Shown: positions 22,757 through 35,394 of the stretch, one piece after another | Layout of the letters: every line of letters begins with the position of its first letter | How positions within the stretch are numbered: position 1 is the stretch's first letter | From: Plectrocnemia conspersa | Taxonomy: Eukaryota; Arthropoda; Insecta; Trichoptera; Polycentropodidae | DNA length: 64,000 nt | Reading direction: 5' to 3' | NCBI GenBank assembly: GCA_009617715.1 | Contig: VTFK01000122.1 | Span: forward strand, 868,001 to 932,000 | The notes under the pieces: generated by a model | The model's database searches: none | What the model was told of the DNA's origin: nothing | Seen by the model: the letters and a program-made list of their open reading frames with translations, nothing else | Translations under genes and position numbers: made by a program

Positions 22757-22830
22757 TTGCGTGTCTTGTTCTGATCCGTTGTGGCCAGGACGTCAGCGCT
22801 CGAGAACGCTCCAGCTTCTCGACGAACTTT
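22757..22830 (+). repeat. Dispersed repeat family R1, copy 2
   Basis: TGCGTGTC...TCTGATCCGTTGTGGCCAGGACGTCAGCGCTCGAGAACGCTCC matches the 3' half of the R1 family seen at 2595. It runs directly into the inverted repeat at 22813-22896. Confidence 0.55.
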
Positions 22831-22896
22831 TTTGAATATGTCTTTATAGATACAAATATACTAGCAAACATATTCAGAAAAGTTCGTCGAGAAGCT
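22813..22896. repeat. 29-bp inverted repeat with 26-nt loop
   Basis: The arm 22813-22841 (AGCTTCTCGACGAACTTTTT...) is nearly the exact complement of 22868-22896 (...AAAAGTTCGTCGAGAAGCT), with about one mismatch. A transcript would fold into a stable stem-loop. The left arm is part of the R1 repeat (CCAGCTTCTCGACGA also follows R1 copy 3), so the right arm is an inverted R1 end or a fold-back copy. Confidence 0.8.
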
Positions 22897-22980
22897 TATA
22901 TATATAATACATATATGAGTTGATTATAACCGTATGAACTTATATGCAATAGTAAGTAATTTTCCAAAAACAAAAAAGAA

Positions 22981-23052
22981 GGGCTCGTCCGGGATTTGAA
23001 CCCGGGACCTCTCGCACCCAAAGCGAGAATCATACCCCTAGACCAACGAGCC
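22981..23052 (-). tRNA. tRNA-Pro (anticodon TGG)
   Basis: This is a 72-nt cloverleaf on the minus strand. The acceptor stem GGCTCGT pairs with ACGAGCC. The B box GGTTCAAATCC is in the T arm. The anticodon stem CTCGC/GCGAG encloses the loop TTTGGGT, which reads anticodon TGG for CCA proline codons. No intron and no 3' CCA are encoded. A T-run (CTTCTTTTTTG) follows as Pol III terminator. Confidence 0.97.
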
Positions 23053-23537
23053 GGTTGTTGTTAACAAATTATTAAATATTTACTTTCTAGAATTTATAGC
23101 AACAATCTGGGTCAACGTGTTGTAAGCCTCGCGTATGAAAGTCAAGCAACAGGTGACTCACATCAGCCAACAGTCATCAACCGATTTATTTATTTAAATT
23201 AAATAAATACATCATAAGTTACTCAAAGGCGTCACGATGGTCAAAAAAACAATACATAGTATTATTTTAGTGCACAAAAAATAATAATATTGATACGAAC
23301 CGGACCAGCTCCTCGTAGCTGACATTGAATAGATCAATGTGCAATTCCATAGCATAGCCATAGGTGCTTCGGCTAGTACCGACGTCCTGGTCCTAACGTA
23401 CATCAAAAGAGGACGCGATCATTTTTCACAAAGACGTTCCGGAACCAAAAACTGGAATTCCTCGAGAATTTTGATTGTCGCCAGCACCATTCAGTAGTTT
23501 TAAGAAAACGAATCGTATTTCAATTGAGTAAGCGCTA

Positions 23538-23665
23538 CGTTCAGTGACTTTCGGCTACGTAAGAGTAGCGATTGCATTCCATATTCATGACCGTTGCGGA
23601 CAGGACGTCAGAGCTTGAGAACGCTCATTTTACAAGAGCCATCCAGCTTCTCAACGAGCTTCCCA
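23538..23665 (+). repeat. Dispersed repeat family R1, copy 3
   Basis: It holds TCAGTGACTTTCGGC, GTAAGAGT, ATTC, CCGTTGCGGACAGGACGTCAG, GAGAACGCTC and CCAGCTTCTCAACGAGC in the same order as the other copies. It is the most complete copy and extends the family at both ends. The 68-codon frame starting inside it is not regarded as a gene. Confidence 0.55.
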
Positions 23666-23779
23666 AAAACAAAAATGTTTTTGGCAATAGCTATGAGGAG
23701 CTGGAAAAAATAATGGGATGGTGTTTTAGGTGTGCTTCATATTTTTTCCAATGTTTATTATTGTTCGTAATAAAATAAT

Positions 23780-25237
23780 GTAATAAATAAATAATAAATT
23801 ATTCACTGTCTTCCTTTGTATTTGGCACCGACTGTATCTTTTTTCATTTTAATTTGCAAGTGTTTTTAACATTTTTAATGGATTTTGGCTCAAATTTTAT
23901 TTAGATTAAAAATGGTAAATTAATTTTTTTACAATAGTGTAATAGTAAACTACATATTTTCATGAATGGTACAGTAAAACAATTAGTTTTATAAGCTTAA
24001 TTTAGCAAAGCCTTGAAATAAGTGGCTAATTTGTGCTTTTCCTTCATTTATTTGAGTTAGGAGGACGTAAATAAAATTTGTATTCATAACATTTTGAAGT
24101 AAATTTAAATCTATGATGGCGGCTTCAAACGATTTTTTCACTTATTGGTACAGAATTATTATAAAGCTGTTTGTCGAATATAATGTTAACTTTTAGCGAA
24201 TTCCTTTTAAAAAAAAATTTTAATGCGTAAATTTTGCAGATTATTTTTTTTTAATATTATATTATTTGTAAATAATGTGCATTTTTATGACTAGAACCAT
24301 TTTCGATTTTCTTTAAATAATAGCTTATTTGGGATAGTTTATGGATATAAAAAATATTTGCAAAAGTTAGAGTAGCATATTTTTTTATATATGTTCTATA
24401 TTGTCACATATTAAACTATAATGTTACATTCAAATATATAATATAAAGGGATAATTTATAGATATTCGTTAACACAAGATATGTGTCTTTGTACAACTCT
24501 TTATAAACGAGTTCGAAGCAACATATTTCCTGAAAAACAGAACGTATGCCCTGTACCTTCACTTATAAAGAGATAAATCTTTATAACAAAAGGCTTTTAA
24601 ATAAAATTTATACACAGGAGTGAACAATGGAATCGTAACGTTGTTCTTTGCACATAAAACGTAGAAATAAAAATGAGATATAAAAAGTACAGTAAGATAA
24701 ACCCAGTTAAACGCAACCAAAAGTGTTTATTCAGTTAATTATCGTTAAAGTGTGCATTGCTGTAATATTTTCAAGACGTTAAAAAAACATTTGTATACTT
24801 TCACAAATTACAAATTATGAAAAAAGTTATTCTACAACGACTTGACGAGAAAATTGCGTTAAAAATATGATTTTAAAAGGGAAGGCTAGGGAGCATAATA
24901 CGCCAGAAAAAATATATAAAAGGGTATTTTTTACTCTAAAAATAACAATCTAACCTAATTGCCTTTGATGATAAATTAAATGGTGTGTATTTTTGACATG
25001 TACACACTGTTGAAAATTACTGAATAAAATTAATATTATGTACATAATTTTTTGAATTTTGTCAAATTTTAATATAAAAATTATAATTGTGTGTATTAAT
25101 CAATTAAAATAATATATTTCAAAATATAATTAACTTTAATCAAGTCTTTAAATAAATAAATAAAAATGTGTATTGACATCTATCGGACAAAATGTTCACT
25201 ATGTAAATATAATTTAAATATAGTATTTGTTTATAAC
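23780..25237. other. Gene desert, AT-rich
   Basis: I see no gene, RNA or recognisable repeat in this stretch. Confidence 0.45.
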
Positions 25238-25532
25238 CAGGGCTGTGGAGTAGTTTCAGAATTCATTGACTCTTGAAATTTGTAATAAAATCAATCTTTT
25301 TTTGAGAGCGTAAAAAAATTATAGCAATAAATAATTCCAACAATTAAAACTATATATACGTAGAAAAAGATTTGTTATAATCATTAAACATTTCTTATTT
25401 ATGTGAAATACATTTAAAAAATGAATAACAAAAAACTGCCGTTAGAGTTGATCGATATTTTACGACTCCGCGACTTTAACTCCGTCTAAAATGCCACGAT
25501 ACCGCGATTCTTTTTTTGATTAAACAGCCCTG
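25238..25532. mobile_element. Short element with CAGGGCTGT inverted ends
   Basis: CAGGGCTGT at 25238-25246 and ACAGCCCTG at 25524-25532 are perfect 9-bp inverted ends of a 295-bp unit. The inner right side (TTTTACGACTCCGCGACTTTAACTCCG) belongs to a type of GACTCCG-rich repeat common in arthropods. A related piece is at 30846-30915. I see no clear target duplication and no coding capacity. Confidence 0.5.
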
Positions 25533-25607
25533 ATATTTGTATATTCAAATTTATTTATATTTATTAAACTCGTCTCAATATATATTATTTGCAACAATCC
25601 AACACAT

Positions 25608-25679
25608 GGCTCGTTGGTCTAGGGGTATGATTTTCGCTTAGGGTGCGAGAGGTCCCGGGTTCAAATCCCGGACGAGCCC
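25608..25679 (+). tRNA. tRNA-Pro (anticodon AGG)
   Basis: This 72-nt proline tRNA is identical to the TGG genes except for two bases. Position 34 is A (loop TTAGGGT, anticodon AGG for CCU and, as inosine, CCC/CCA), and the first base of the anticodon stem is T instead of C, giving a U-G pair. A TTTATTTTTATTTTTTAG stretch after it supplies the terminator. Confidence 0.97.
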
Positions 25680-26209
25680 AAGGTGTTTATTTTTATTTTT
25701 TAGCATCAAAACATTATTTTTTCAAAATTAAATTAATTTAATTAAAACATATATCACAAAACGCTTAGTTGTGTAACTTCGTAACTGCGTATGAGTAACA
25801 AACTAGCGTTTATTGCTTCGCGCATGCGTAAGTCAAAAATAGCAAGTATAAATAACGTTTAACTGTTTTGATTTTTGCACGAGATCCATAAATCAATGGT
25901 TGGATGAAGATTATAATAATAAAACATGGCGATCGTTTATAATATTACGATAATATCAATTTTTCAATGGCTGTCCGTTCCCTTTGTCCATAAATGGCAA
26001 CAATTGAAATTTATCGTAATAGTTTACCGCTTAACGGCGCCACCATAGCGTCGTTAAAAATCACCATAAATGGTGAATATTGCTCGCAATCGCGATAAAA
26101 AAATAACTTAGCGATGGCGAACCCATGACCCATTGAAAATATTGTGAATTATGAATTAAATTGAGATGGCAAATATTTTTAAAATACAAAATAAAATCTT
26201 GAATCAATT

Positions 26210-26950
26210 TATTAGATCAGTGATGCGCAAACAATGAGTGCATGTGAAAAACTTTTTTGGGTCGCAAAATTAAAAAAAAATTCACAAAAAATATGAGACT
26301 TTTATTTAACAAGAATCGAGTACTAGTAAAATAACGAAATAATATTAAAATATCAAAATTTATATTAATTTCTTTGATGGCAGTAGCAAGAAACAGCCCC
26401 AATTGCCGCCAGATGGGGTACTAAGCGACGCGACACATATTGCGTACTCTCTTGGTCTTTTAGCGATTGCAGAACAATCAACACGTGGTGAGGATGACAT
26501 GTGTCGTGTCTGACTTAACCTTGCAATTTCTAATACAGATTTGAATATAGAAGAAATCACGGATTCGTTGCTAGCGCATACTTTAAGGAGCTGAGCTGTG
26601 TTGAATATATATTCATGTGCAACAAATCAAAATTTGCATGTTATATTTTTCCAACTTATAAATGTTTTAAGATTAATATCAAGATCGACCACTAGTCTTA
26701 ATCTTATTGTCGACTCACCTCAGTCAGCTGTACTAGGCTCAACTTGGACAGCTGACAAACGTCGCTTTCGAGTAAGACGTTCGAGATGAAGATATGTTGA
26801 TACACCGACGTCAATGCACGATCTTGACGATGGTATTGCTGCTTTTTTCGACTCAGCTAACTAAAGACACTGTTTCTCTTATAATATCAGCCCGTGGGAG
26901 AACGTCACAAAACCTCCGACCTTTACGACTCCTTCATGGCAAATCTAAAA
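26210..26950 (-). other. Possible decayed transposon gene, unassigned
   Basis: This GC-richer stretch reads on the minus strand as 66 residues (26360-26560, with LEIARLSQTRHMSSSPRVDCSAIAKRPREY) plus further broken frames to 26940. The left edge CAGTGATGCGCAAAC...GGGTCGCAAAAT resembles ends of hAT-like elements. I cannot name a domain. It could be a decayed transposase or simply chance frames. Confidence 0.25.
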
Positions 26951-27399
26951 ATGTAATAATATAAAATATAATAAAATTAGGCAATTAACATAAGAACTCA
27001 ATTTAAAAATATAATTTTAGAAAAAATATATAATAATTATACTATTTAATTTCGATTTTGTGTTAATTTTTCAATCATAGATTGATTTAAGAGTAAACTA
27101 AAAACATTGATTTAATTTTTTAAATTACTTAGTTCAACTAATACATTATATTGAGTTGTTATTACATTTTTTTCTATTTGATTCTGACTCTCCGTCAAAA
27201 AAGTTTTGCTATCGATGCTTTAGCCCTTCCTAAAGTGTTATTTTAATAGCATTTTTTACTATGGAACATTTCAATATAATGTTATAACTTTAATAACTTT
27301 CATAGTATACACAATACCATTATATTTAATTCCTATAGCTTCCTATGATAAACCGGCCCCCTTCAACCATCAATAAATATAACATGTATTTTTACACGA

Positions 27400-27830
27400 G
27401 CAATTAATGCGATACAAAACGGTTCCACCTACGGAGGTAGCAGATTCCAATTACACTTTAGTTACAATGCTCGGTTTAATCATATTTTATATCTAGTTAT
27501 GTAATGGACGCACAAACACATACGCATAAACTAACAGTAATATGCTTTTATCGTTTGCTTTGATCTGGTTATAACGAGCCCATAAAGAAATTCGGAAATC
27601 GACCGATAATATAAATCATTCTCTTGAGAACGAGATCATGCCGACCAATCGACGATGTTATCTCTCCTCTTGGGATGACCTAACTGAAAGATGAAAATCT
27701 CTTTGCCGGTTAAGTTTAACCGACACTTTCGCTTAACGCGGATTCGCGATGATTTATAATGTAGGATGGGGAACAATGCAGGTATTGTGACTTCAGAACT
27801 GATAGCGATATTCGAGGTCGTTTGATAAGT
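27400..27830. promoter_or_regulatory. Candidate non-coding regulatory island
   Basis: This complex sequence without a frame includes GATCATGCCGACCAATCGACG, CTCTCCTCTTGGGATGACC and CGCGGATTCGCGA. It is less AT-rich than its surroundings. The proposal rests on composition only. Confidence 0.25.
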
Positions 27831-27899
27831 TCAAATACCATGCAACTAAAAATAATGAATACAAAATACATTATTTAAATTAATAATAATTAATTATAT

Positions 27900-28830
27900 T
27901 CAAAATGCTTCAAATATGCAGAGGACCACCTTACACCAGTTGTAAAAAATCGATGAAAACAAAGCATGTCTGCTCAAATTGCGATGAAAATCAGCTTAGA
28001 CAGCTTAGAACATACATATGTACAACATAAACCGAGAACACTTATCTCTACTACAATAACAAAGGGGAATCATATGCTCAAATAACCGAAAAAAGCGTAA
28101 ATCAGCAAAAGCAAAACCAGTCTGAACAGTATGCAATTTTTGAAGAATTGAAAAAATAATGTCTAGAGTGGAAGATGTAAACAACATGATTATCTTTGTC
28201 TCACTTAAAGCTCCGATGATTTAAAAAATGTAAGAGTAGCGACAGAAGACAAAAAAATGATGCATGTCTCTTCTCAGAGACACACTTTACAAATCAATCT
28301 TACCTAAAGATCAGATGCTATAAAATAACTTGTACATTACACCCGCAAAATAAATCAAGATGAGGTAGCGCTGTCACAATTAAAGAGAGTATTTGCCATT
28401 ACGAAGAACAGCAAATACAAACAAATGAATTTAAATTAAAAATGGTAGGAATTTAATCAAATAGACAAAAGATAGTAATTGGAGTTGTATATCAACCGCC
28501 AAAGCACATTTAAAAAAAATATTTGAACATCCTAAAGCATTTCGGTGAAAAATACATTGTGTAAGGGGATTTTAATGCAAACACGTAGTCTGGGGATCAA
28601 GATTAAGTACTACAAAAGGCAAAGAACTTAGAAATGCAATAAGGGAATTAAAATGTGACTTTCATACAACTGGTAAATCAACCTATTGGCTCACTGATCC
28701 TGAAAATGCACGACATCCTTGACTTCTTCATTTCCAGAATGGTGGCAAAAAGTGCCCTGAGATAAGTTCTGATAGTTCAGCAGTGATTTTGAACTTTAAT
28801 AAAGGAATAAATAACCAGTTGAGTAGTGAG
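27900..28830 (+). pseudogene. Jockey-clade non-LTR retrotransposon fragment (ORF1 knuckles + endonuclease)
   Basis: Read across frames, 27905-28000 gives CKYAEDHLT and then KTKHVCSNCDEN, remnants of the CCHC zinc knuckles at the end of Jockey ORF1. From about 28200 the apurinic-type endonuclease of ORF2 follows: FSETHFTNQSY, GVVYQPPKH, GDFNANT, TTKGKELRNAIRELKCDFHTTGKSTYW, DFFISRM and finally SSDSSAVIL. These match the order of endonuclease motifs. Many stops and shifts make it dead, and the reverse transcriptase is absent, so this is an internal fragment. Confidence 0.8.
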
Positions 28831-28879
28831 TTTCAGAAAAATAAAATATTCTCTTTAAACTTCTCGAACTTATTGAACC

Positions 28880-29960
28880 TCCCTCGTTTTACTATAGTGG
28901 TTTATTCTTTTTCAAAGACAATACAGACCGATAATTTGATGGACTCGACAAAATAAACAAGCGTTTCACGTATTGTCTCGCTTTAATTGAATCCTTTTTT
29001 GACAAAAGGGCCCAAATTTCTGGCCGCCCACGGGCACACAAATTGTTCTTCGTCGACACTGAATCAACTTATTCAAACAAGGCGAAAGATTAATTGTTCG
29101 AAGCAGTTCCGAAGGCAACGGGGGCCCGATTATCGGGTCCTTGTGATGTCTTCCTCAAAGAGGTGCCGTCCGAGGTGAGGTACTATTCTTGCCGAGAGAG
29201 ATTGCTGCTAGCCAGCGATGCCCAACAATGGGAGTGATTGAGGAGAATACTCGACAAAAGAGCCACTGGACTAAGTACTACATATTATTAGATGAAAAGT
29301 TTTCACAATAAATACGATTCGTTAGACGTGGATAAGGTTTTTGATTGAGTTTTATTTATGAGACACGAATGAAAAATATTTGAAAGGAAAAACATCACTC
29401 AGAATTGATGATTGAAATCAGAACTACATTTACAGTCTAAAAAGTTAAGAAATAATGTATACTACTTGATGTACTCAGTTGAGTAAGATACAATTTTTCT
29501 GTACGAACATTACCAAAGGATGAATCAATTGTTTCGTTTTAATGTATACGTACCTCTTTCTTGATAAATGCGTTCCTGGATTTATTGCTAGACGCCCTTC
29601 CGACCCGAAGGCATACCCTTATCAAGTGCTTATTAATTCGTATCGCCAACACGTAGGGAGGCACGGCTACAATATAAATTGAAATTATTATGAAATATCA
29701 ACGTTTAACCATCATAATGAACTATCGCGTACGATTGATTCTTTTAAATGTTAGCCTCGTGGAAAAGCGGCGTAATGATACGGTGTTGGTGCAGTGATAA
29801 TGTTATAAGTTATAAATCATCATTTTACGTACGACGAAATAATCACACGTGAATCTTGAACGTAGATTGAATTCGTGCCTAATAATTGGCTTGTTAACAT
29901 GTCCGACGCCCACGAAAGCTTCTTTTGTGACTAAAAACATGGTTTATGTTATAAATTATC
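28880..29960. promoter_or_regulatory. Candidate non-coding regulatory islands
   Basis: Two GC-richer islands, 28960-29270 and 29500-29920, show no supported coding frame. The first includes a perfect stem CCCGAT/ATCGGG near 29125-29138. The 63-codon frame at 28987-29178 has no domain. I infer either conserved control DNA or an old repeat. Confidence 0.25.
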
Positions 29961-29999
29961 AATTTACATTAACGTCGGAGTGTACAGCGCAAAAGAGCA

Positions 30000-30845
30000 T
30001 GTTTTTTTTATGATTAACATGTTTTACGTTTTAAAAATATCATACATCACCATACTGTGGGCCGTAGCTTGTATATGTTTTTTTGTGTTTTTTTTTTATG
30101 TAGAAATGCTACCAAACTAACTATTGCGAAAATTGATCCCTTTCTTCAAAGCAAAATCTAAATAAGTATATGGGATATATCGGTTTTTGTGAGCATGATA
30201 ACTTCTATAGTTTAAATAATATTTTCATTAAAAAATAATAAGTTCGTTAAACAGTGCAATCATTAATAAAAAATCGTATCGTATAATGCTGCTAAAAAAA
30301 AGTAAGGAGTTCAAAAATGTCACACAGGATATAAAAATATACTTGTTTCTAATGGAGTCAACACCGGGAGAGTTTTATAAACAATAAATGTCTTTTGGTT
30401 ATATTATCAACAAAAACACAATTTTCTATCGTAACATTTTTCAAGTTTCAAAAAAGTTTAAAAAATTTTTTTATTTTATTTTATACAGTAATAATTTAAA
30501 TTTTATATAAATATTTAGCATTTACTAATATAAACATGTATATTTAAAAAAAAATTATTAATAAAGCACACTTTGGAAAAGTGTGCTTTATTATAAAGAC
30601 TAATACTTTAATCATTTTAATAAAATCAACCTTTGCACAAAATTAGTAAAAATAAAATTAAAAAAAATATTATAATTAAGAAATAAATTTGCCACATTTA
30701 GAAGTGGCAATTCATTAACACTGTATTCTATGGTTTGTTTTTAACTTTAAATTATTTTTTATAAAAAAACATTTTAATATATTATTTTTGAATATACTAC
30801 CTTTTTTATTTTTTAATGTGCGACACTATAAAAAATATTTATTTA
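30000..30845. other. Gene desert with two small hairpins
   Basis: AT-rich sequence. A hairpin at 30560-30592 has 14-bp arms (AATAAAGCACACTT) around TGGAA, and a 7-bp stem TTGCCAC/GTGGCAA lies at 30689-30710. No gene is seen. Confidence 0.5.
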
Positions 30846-30920
30846 AAAGAAAGTCGAAGTGTGTCGACATTTTACGACTTCGACTCAGCCACGACTCGCG
30901 ACTTCGACTCTTGTGAAAAT
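30846..30920. repeat. Fragment of the GACTCCG-type repeat
   Basis: CATTTTACGACTTCGACTCAGCC followed by CGACTCGCGACTTCGACTC resembles the inner end of the element at 25238-25532. The ends are missing. Confidence 0.35.
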
Positions 30921-31403
30921 CAATTACTTATATTTATTCTATGTGATTAATTTCAGTTAATGTTTAAGTAAGCTTTATGAAAATATCGTATGCTATTATC
31001 AACTATTTTAATTATTTGTAATGTATTATAAAATAAACTTGTAATATTTTTTCGCATACATGTGTAAATCTACCTTATTGTTTTGGCCAAGCAACCGTAT
31101 ATGAAATATGTAAGAAAATATTTTTTAGTCAAGTTGCAAATCATAAATGATAATTTAATTTTTATTTTTGCAAATTCTGTAAATACTGTAAATTCCATAA
31201 TATTATTGTTAACTAAATTATTTATTGCAATTACAATATGAAATATACCTTCATTAAATAGTTTAAAAATAAAAATAATATATTATTGCCGATAGGTGTC
31301 TCTGATTTAGATTAAAAATAAAACAAGGTCACCGTGCGATTGGCATTTTGTACTGGGCGTTCCACTCCGCTTAGATTGACGTAAAGTGAACGTAGCAGTA
31401 ACC

Positions 31404-31475
31404 GGCTCGTTGGTCTAGGGGTATGATTTTCGCTTAGGGTGCGAGAGGTCCCGGGTTCAAATCCCGGACGAGCCC
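31404..31475 (+). tRNA. tRNA-Pro (anticodon AGG)
   Basis: Identical in sequence to the gene at 25608, including the U-G first pair of the anticodon stem. It is followed by a long T-tract (from 31484) that would terminate Pol III. Confidence 0.97.
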
Positions 31476-31509
31476 AAATGTTTCTCTTTTTTTTTTTTTT
31501 TTTTTCTGA

Positions 31510-32590
31510 TAAATTTTAAATTTCATAATAAACCAAAATGTATAATAATATTGAAACTACAAATATATATATATTATAAAATATATTTTATTAAAACTTA
31601 TTTCTTATGAATGTAATATACATACATATGTACGTATATGAGTACATATTATATATAATACTTACATTAATATAAACGTAAATTACTTAGGAATGTATAT
31701 ACCTATACTATTTTAATAGACAATAAATTTTTACAAATTAAGGTATGTGGCCGCATTGTTGCGGCCTACGTTAAAATGTTACGTTATGATAATATATTTT
31801 AATTCATTAATAAATTTCTTTAGTTTATTCATAGATCTGCAATAAAATAGTGTCAAAAAAGGATTTTTTTATAGATAAAAGTGAGTTATAATAAAACTAA
31901 TATTGATTTTTTCATTGAATAATAAAAATTTAGTTGATAGTAAAATTTTGATTTAGGTTTGGTAACATGACGCATTGAAGTCTATTTCGATCGTTTGAAG
32001 GGTTTCGTCGATTTTTCTTCCTCCACACTTTATTATTGTTATTCAGCTCTGCTACATGCGCATAAACATGTGCATCGAATTATTACTTGCACACAGATAA
32101 CTAACTGCAGCAATATTAAAGGTTTATTTATTGCAGGGTACGAAACAGCTGCGATAATAATTGCTGCTGTCAAAACATCCTCATTGCAAATCACACTTTA
32201 TATATATAACAAAACGTTGAACAATGTGTGTACTATAATATAAATATGTGTAGCAGCATAAAAATAATTATTACAATGGAGCACATATATTGTAACTTAA
32301 TATTGCATTGTCCCAAAAAGGGTCCAATTCAATGACCCCGTTTAGCAGCGTTGTTTTCGAGCTCTTTGAATTTGATATTATTTTTGCCAATCAAAAGATT
32401 GAACAAACAGCAGAGCTTATTGAGTTGAATATAGGAAGATAATATATGATACATATCTAACAGATTATATTAGTTCATTTTATCTTTATTTATGATACTG
32501 TGACTCAATAGAGGCTGTGGATAAACTATAGTAAGGCTTAATGGTAACCTCTATCTCTCCATACAAATTCAAATCACCAATAATCAGTAA
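31510..32590. other. Gene desert, AT-rich
   Basis: No gene is supported. An 82-codon frame at 31995-32243 has no recognisable domain or splice context. Confidence 0.4.
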
Positions 32591-32599
32591 GACACAAGT

Positions 32600-33065
32600 A
32601 TGGCAACAAATTAAATGGTCAGAATTTAAATCAAATCTCGATCAGGTATTTTATTAACAGCCTTTTCATAATTATATTGTTTAGTGTCAGAATAAATATT
32701 AAATGGTTAGAATAAAATTAGCTTACTGTCAGAATAAAAATATAGGACGATCAGAATTAAAATAATGAATGGTCATAATTGTAATATTCGGGGTCAGAAT
32801 AAATATAAAATGGTAAAAGTAAAAATATATAATAATTAAAAAAATATTATTTTAAACATTTAATCGGGCAATAAATTATTTATTATAGACATATCTAATA
32901 TAATATCTCGCTCGTATCTAAGCTATTAGACAGGTTAGCTGTGTGTGAGCTGTAGCGGCTGAATATATTTAATTATATGTAGGACGCGAAGGTATCCAGA
33001 GCAAGAACGAAGCGGAAATAACGACAGAGCGGCGGGAGAGCACGCATGGCTTGATGTTTTGACGT
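32600..33065. mobile_element. Foldback-like repeat, copy 2
   Basis: An array of GTCAGAATAAATATTAAATG-type units (32615-32820) is followed by the core block 32977-33065 (GTAGGACGCG through CGACAGAGCGGCGG to GCATGGCTTG). The core matches 8141-8231 with few changes. The array is on the opposite side and in the opposite orientation compared with copy 1, which is why I propose a parent element with inverted arrays at both ends. Confidence 0.55.
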
Positions 33066-33069
33066 ACAA

Positions 33070-35390
33070 GAACAAGAGACGCAATCGAGACCTTTTTTTT
33101 AATTATCGAAAATGTATAATATACACAAAAAAGATACAAAAAAATTGCGAGTCTAAGCGTTTTTTAGCATTCTACATAAACTATTAACAACTAACATATA
33201 TCAAACTATATTTATATTGATAAAAACGGTCATTAATTTAATATCTACAAGACTTCAATAAGCATGAAAAAATAGTTTGATATTGATATATAATATTATA
33301 TGTACATAGGATATAATATTTGTACATGTATTTTATATGTTCATTTTTATTTGCCACTACACCGCTGTATAAAATCTTTTTGTAAAGTTGCTTGATGTTA
33401 GTTGTTAAAAAAACTATAAAAATGGACGTAATATATATAATAAAATTTGTTATTACGCAGTCATTAAGATAATCTCACGACCAAAAGAGCGAGAAGGAAA
33501 TATTATATATGTAAGAACCGTGAGCACCATTTGACGTCAGTTTCTAAAAAATGAGCCAATTTTTTGATAACAGACTATTGCTTTAATGCACGCTCTCAAC
33601 GCTAGATAAAAACTCGGAGAGTACTCATTGTGTAAGATTTATCTAATTGTTGATAGTCGTAAACAGGGAAATGTACATACACTTAACACGTTTTTTTATA
33701 GCGCGGTGTTACCACATAAAAATACAAGCTAGTACAAATTTCACTATAAAAAATAAATAAATATTACTAGTATCACTGTGGTTTCAAAAATAAATAGACA
33801 GTACATAAAAGTACTTTATTTTATTTCAATTAGTGGCGAAATGAATTTCAATCAATATAAAATATAATTATTTTAATACTTTTTTCTTATCATAAATTTA
33901 TTTATCAAAAAAATATGGAAATTTTTTTTAAAACGTTATATATAATACGTGATAAAGTTTAGAATGTTTTAGTTAAAACTGTACTTTATCAGTAATAAAA
34001 AAGATACTCAATCGAACAGTGTCCTCAAGAACAATGAGTTTAGAATATCGATGGAAGATGTTGTAGAACAATAGATCATATAAATATTTTACTATTCAAT
34101 AAAACATGTAATTTCACTCCCACTATTGACATTGCTTAATAATTCAAGGACTTTATTCTAACTAGATAATGAGGTTGAGAGTATCGTATTGATTAAATAT
34201 CAATAAAAACAGACGTCGTCTAAATTTCCAACCTTGCCATATTACCTATTTCAAATACTTTAAAAATTATTAGTATAATTATGCCAGCATTTATCCGCAA
34301 AACATTTGTGGAATGCATTTTTTTAGTATAGTTTCACTCGGAAATTTGCCTTTATATCTTAAAAAGTTATCCTTTTAATGTACTCTTTATCTGCGGGAAT
34401 AGTAAAATCTCACAAAGAGTTGTTACAGTACCACTACAGTGTCGTTTTTGACGCAAAATATTATGTGGCGTAAAATATAATTTGTTTGCTTACGATTCTG
34501 ATCCTTTTCTTTAGATTGTTTAATGTAAATAACGTAAAACTGCAAAAATTGTAATGAAATATTTCATTATAATCAAAGGTAACCTTAACGAGAACCTTGA
34601 TATTTGATCAAACTTGACGTGCTTTTTTAGTTTGTTCCTTTAAACCGCTTCCATTGATACGATTGGACCTTTGTTTTTCATATCAGCTACATACACTCAT
34701 AATTTTTCACTAATTATCTGGGTATTTTCATCCTTAGCTATAAAACAATTAGAAGGTCGAACTAATTCATAAATAAATAAATACTTAAATTCTTGTTAAT
34801 AATATTTTAGTTTCAATTTATAAATCAGTAAATCCTAGTAGTAATGATAAATTATTTTCTTTGCAAGATACTTAAGACATAAACAAATAAAAATGTATTA
34901 TTAATCAACGATAAATCGTTCTGGGCATCATTCCAAGTCAATTATAATATCGATCGGAAAACTATTACAAATATAAATAAATGTTCTTTAACTTGTATTA
35001 AAATACTATTGCCAATACAATGATTTAAATGTATGTATCTAATCGATACTTGAGCCCATTTTGTATGTATAAAATAATTCAGCTTTTCTCTTTTTTAGAA
35101 ACATTTTTACTATTCATTAACCTTTTATTTGGACATAAAATTTTCACTAAAAGCCTTCTGTAATAAATGTATACACCACTTCACTGTAGTTCGTTTCATT
35201 TTCAACTAAAAAAATTAATGCAAATTCATTGTTTTGTAATTTAAAAAAAAATTGCAGAGCGTGATAAAATGCGTCGTCAATATTTGACCATCAAACACAA
35301 ACTACACGTCCAATAAAGCTGAAATTGACACACCTCATTTAATACATCTTGTTATTTTTTATGTTTTTTTTTTCTGAGACCGCGAGTTTT
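33070..35390. other. Gene desert, AT-rich
   Basis: No gene or recognised repeat. Slightly more complex patches at 33460-33690 and 34560-34700 have no reading frame. Confidence 0.4.
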
Positions 35391-35394
35391 TAAT

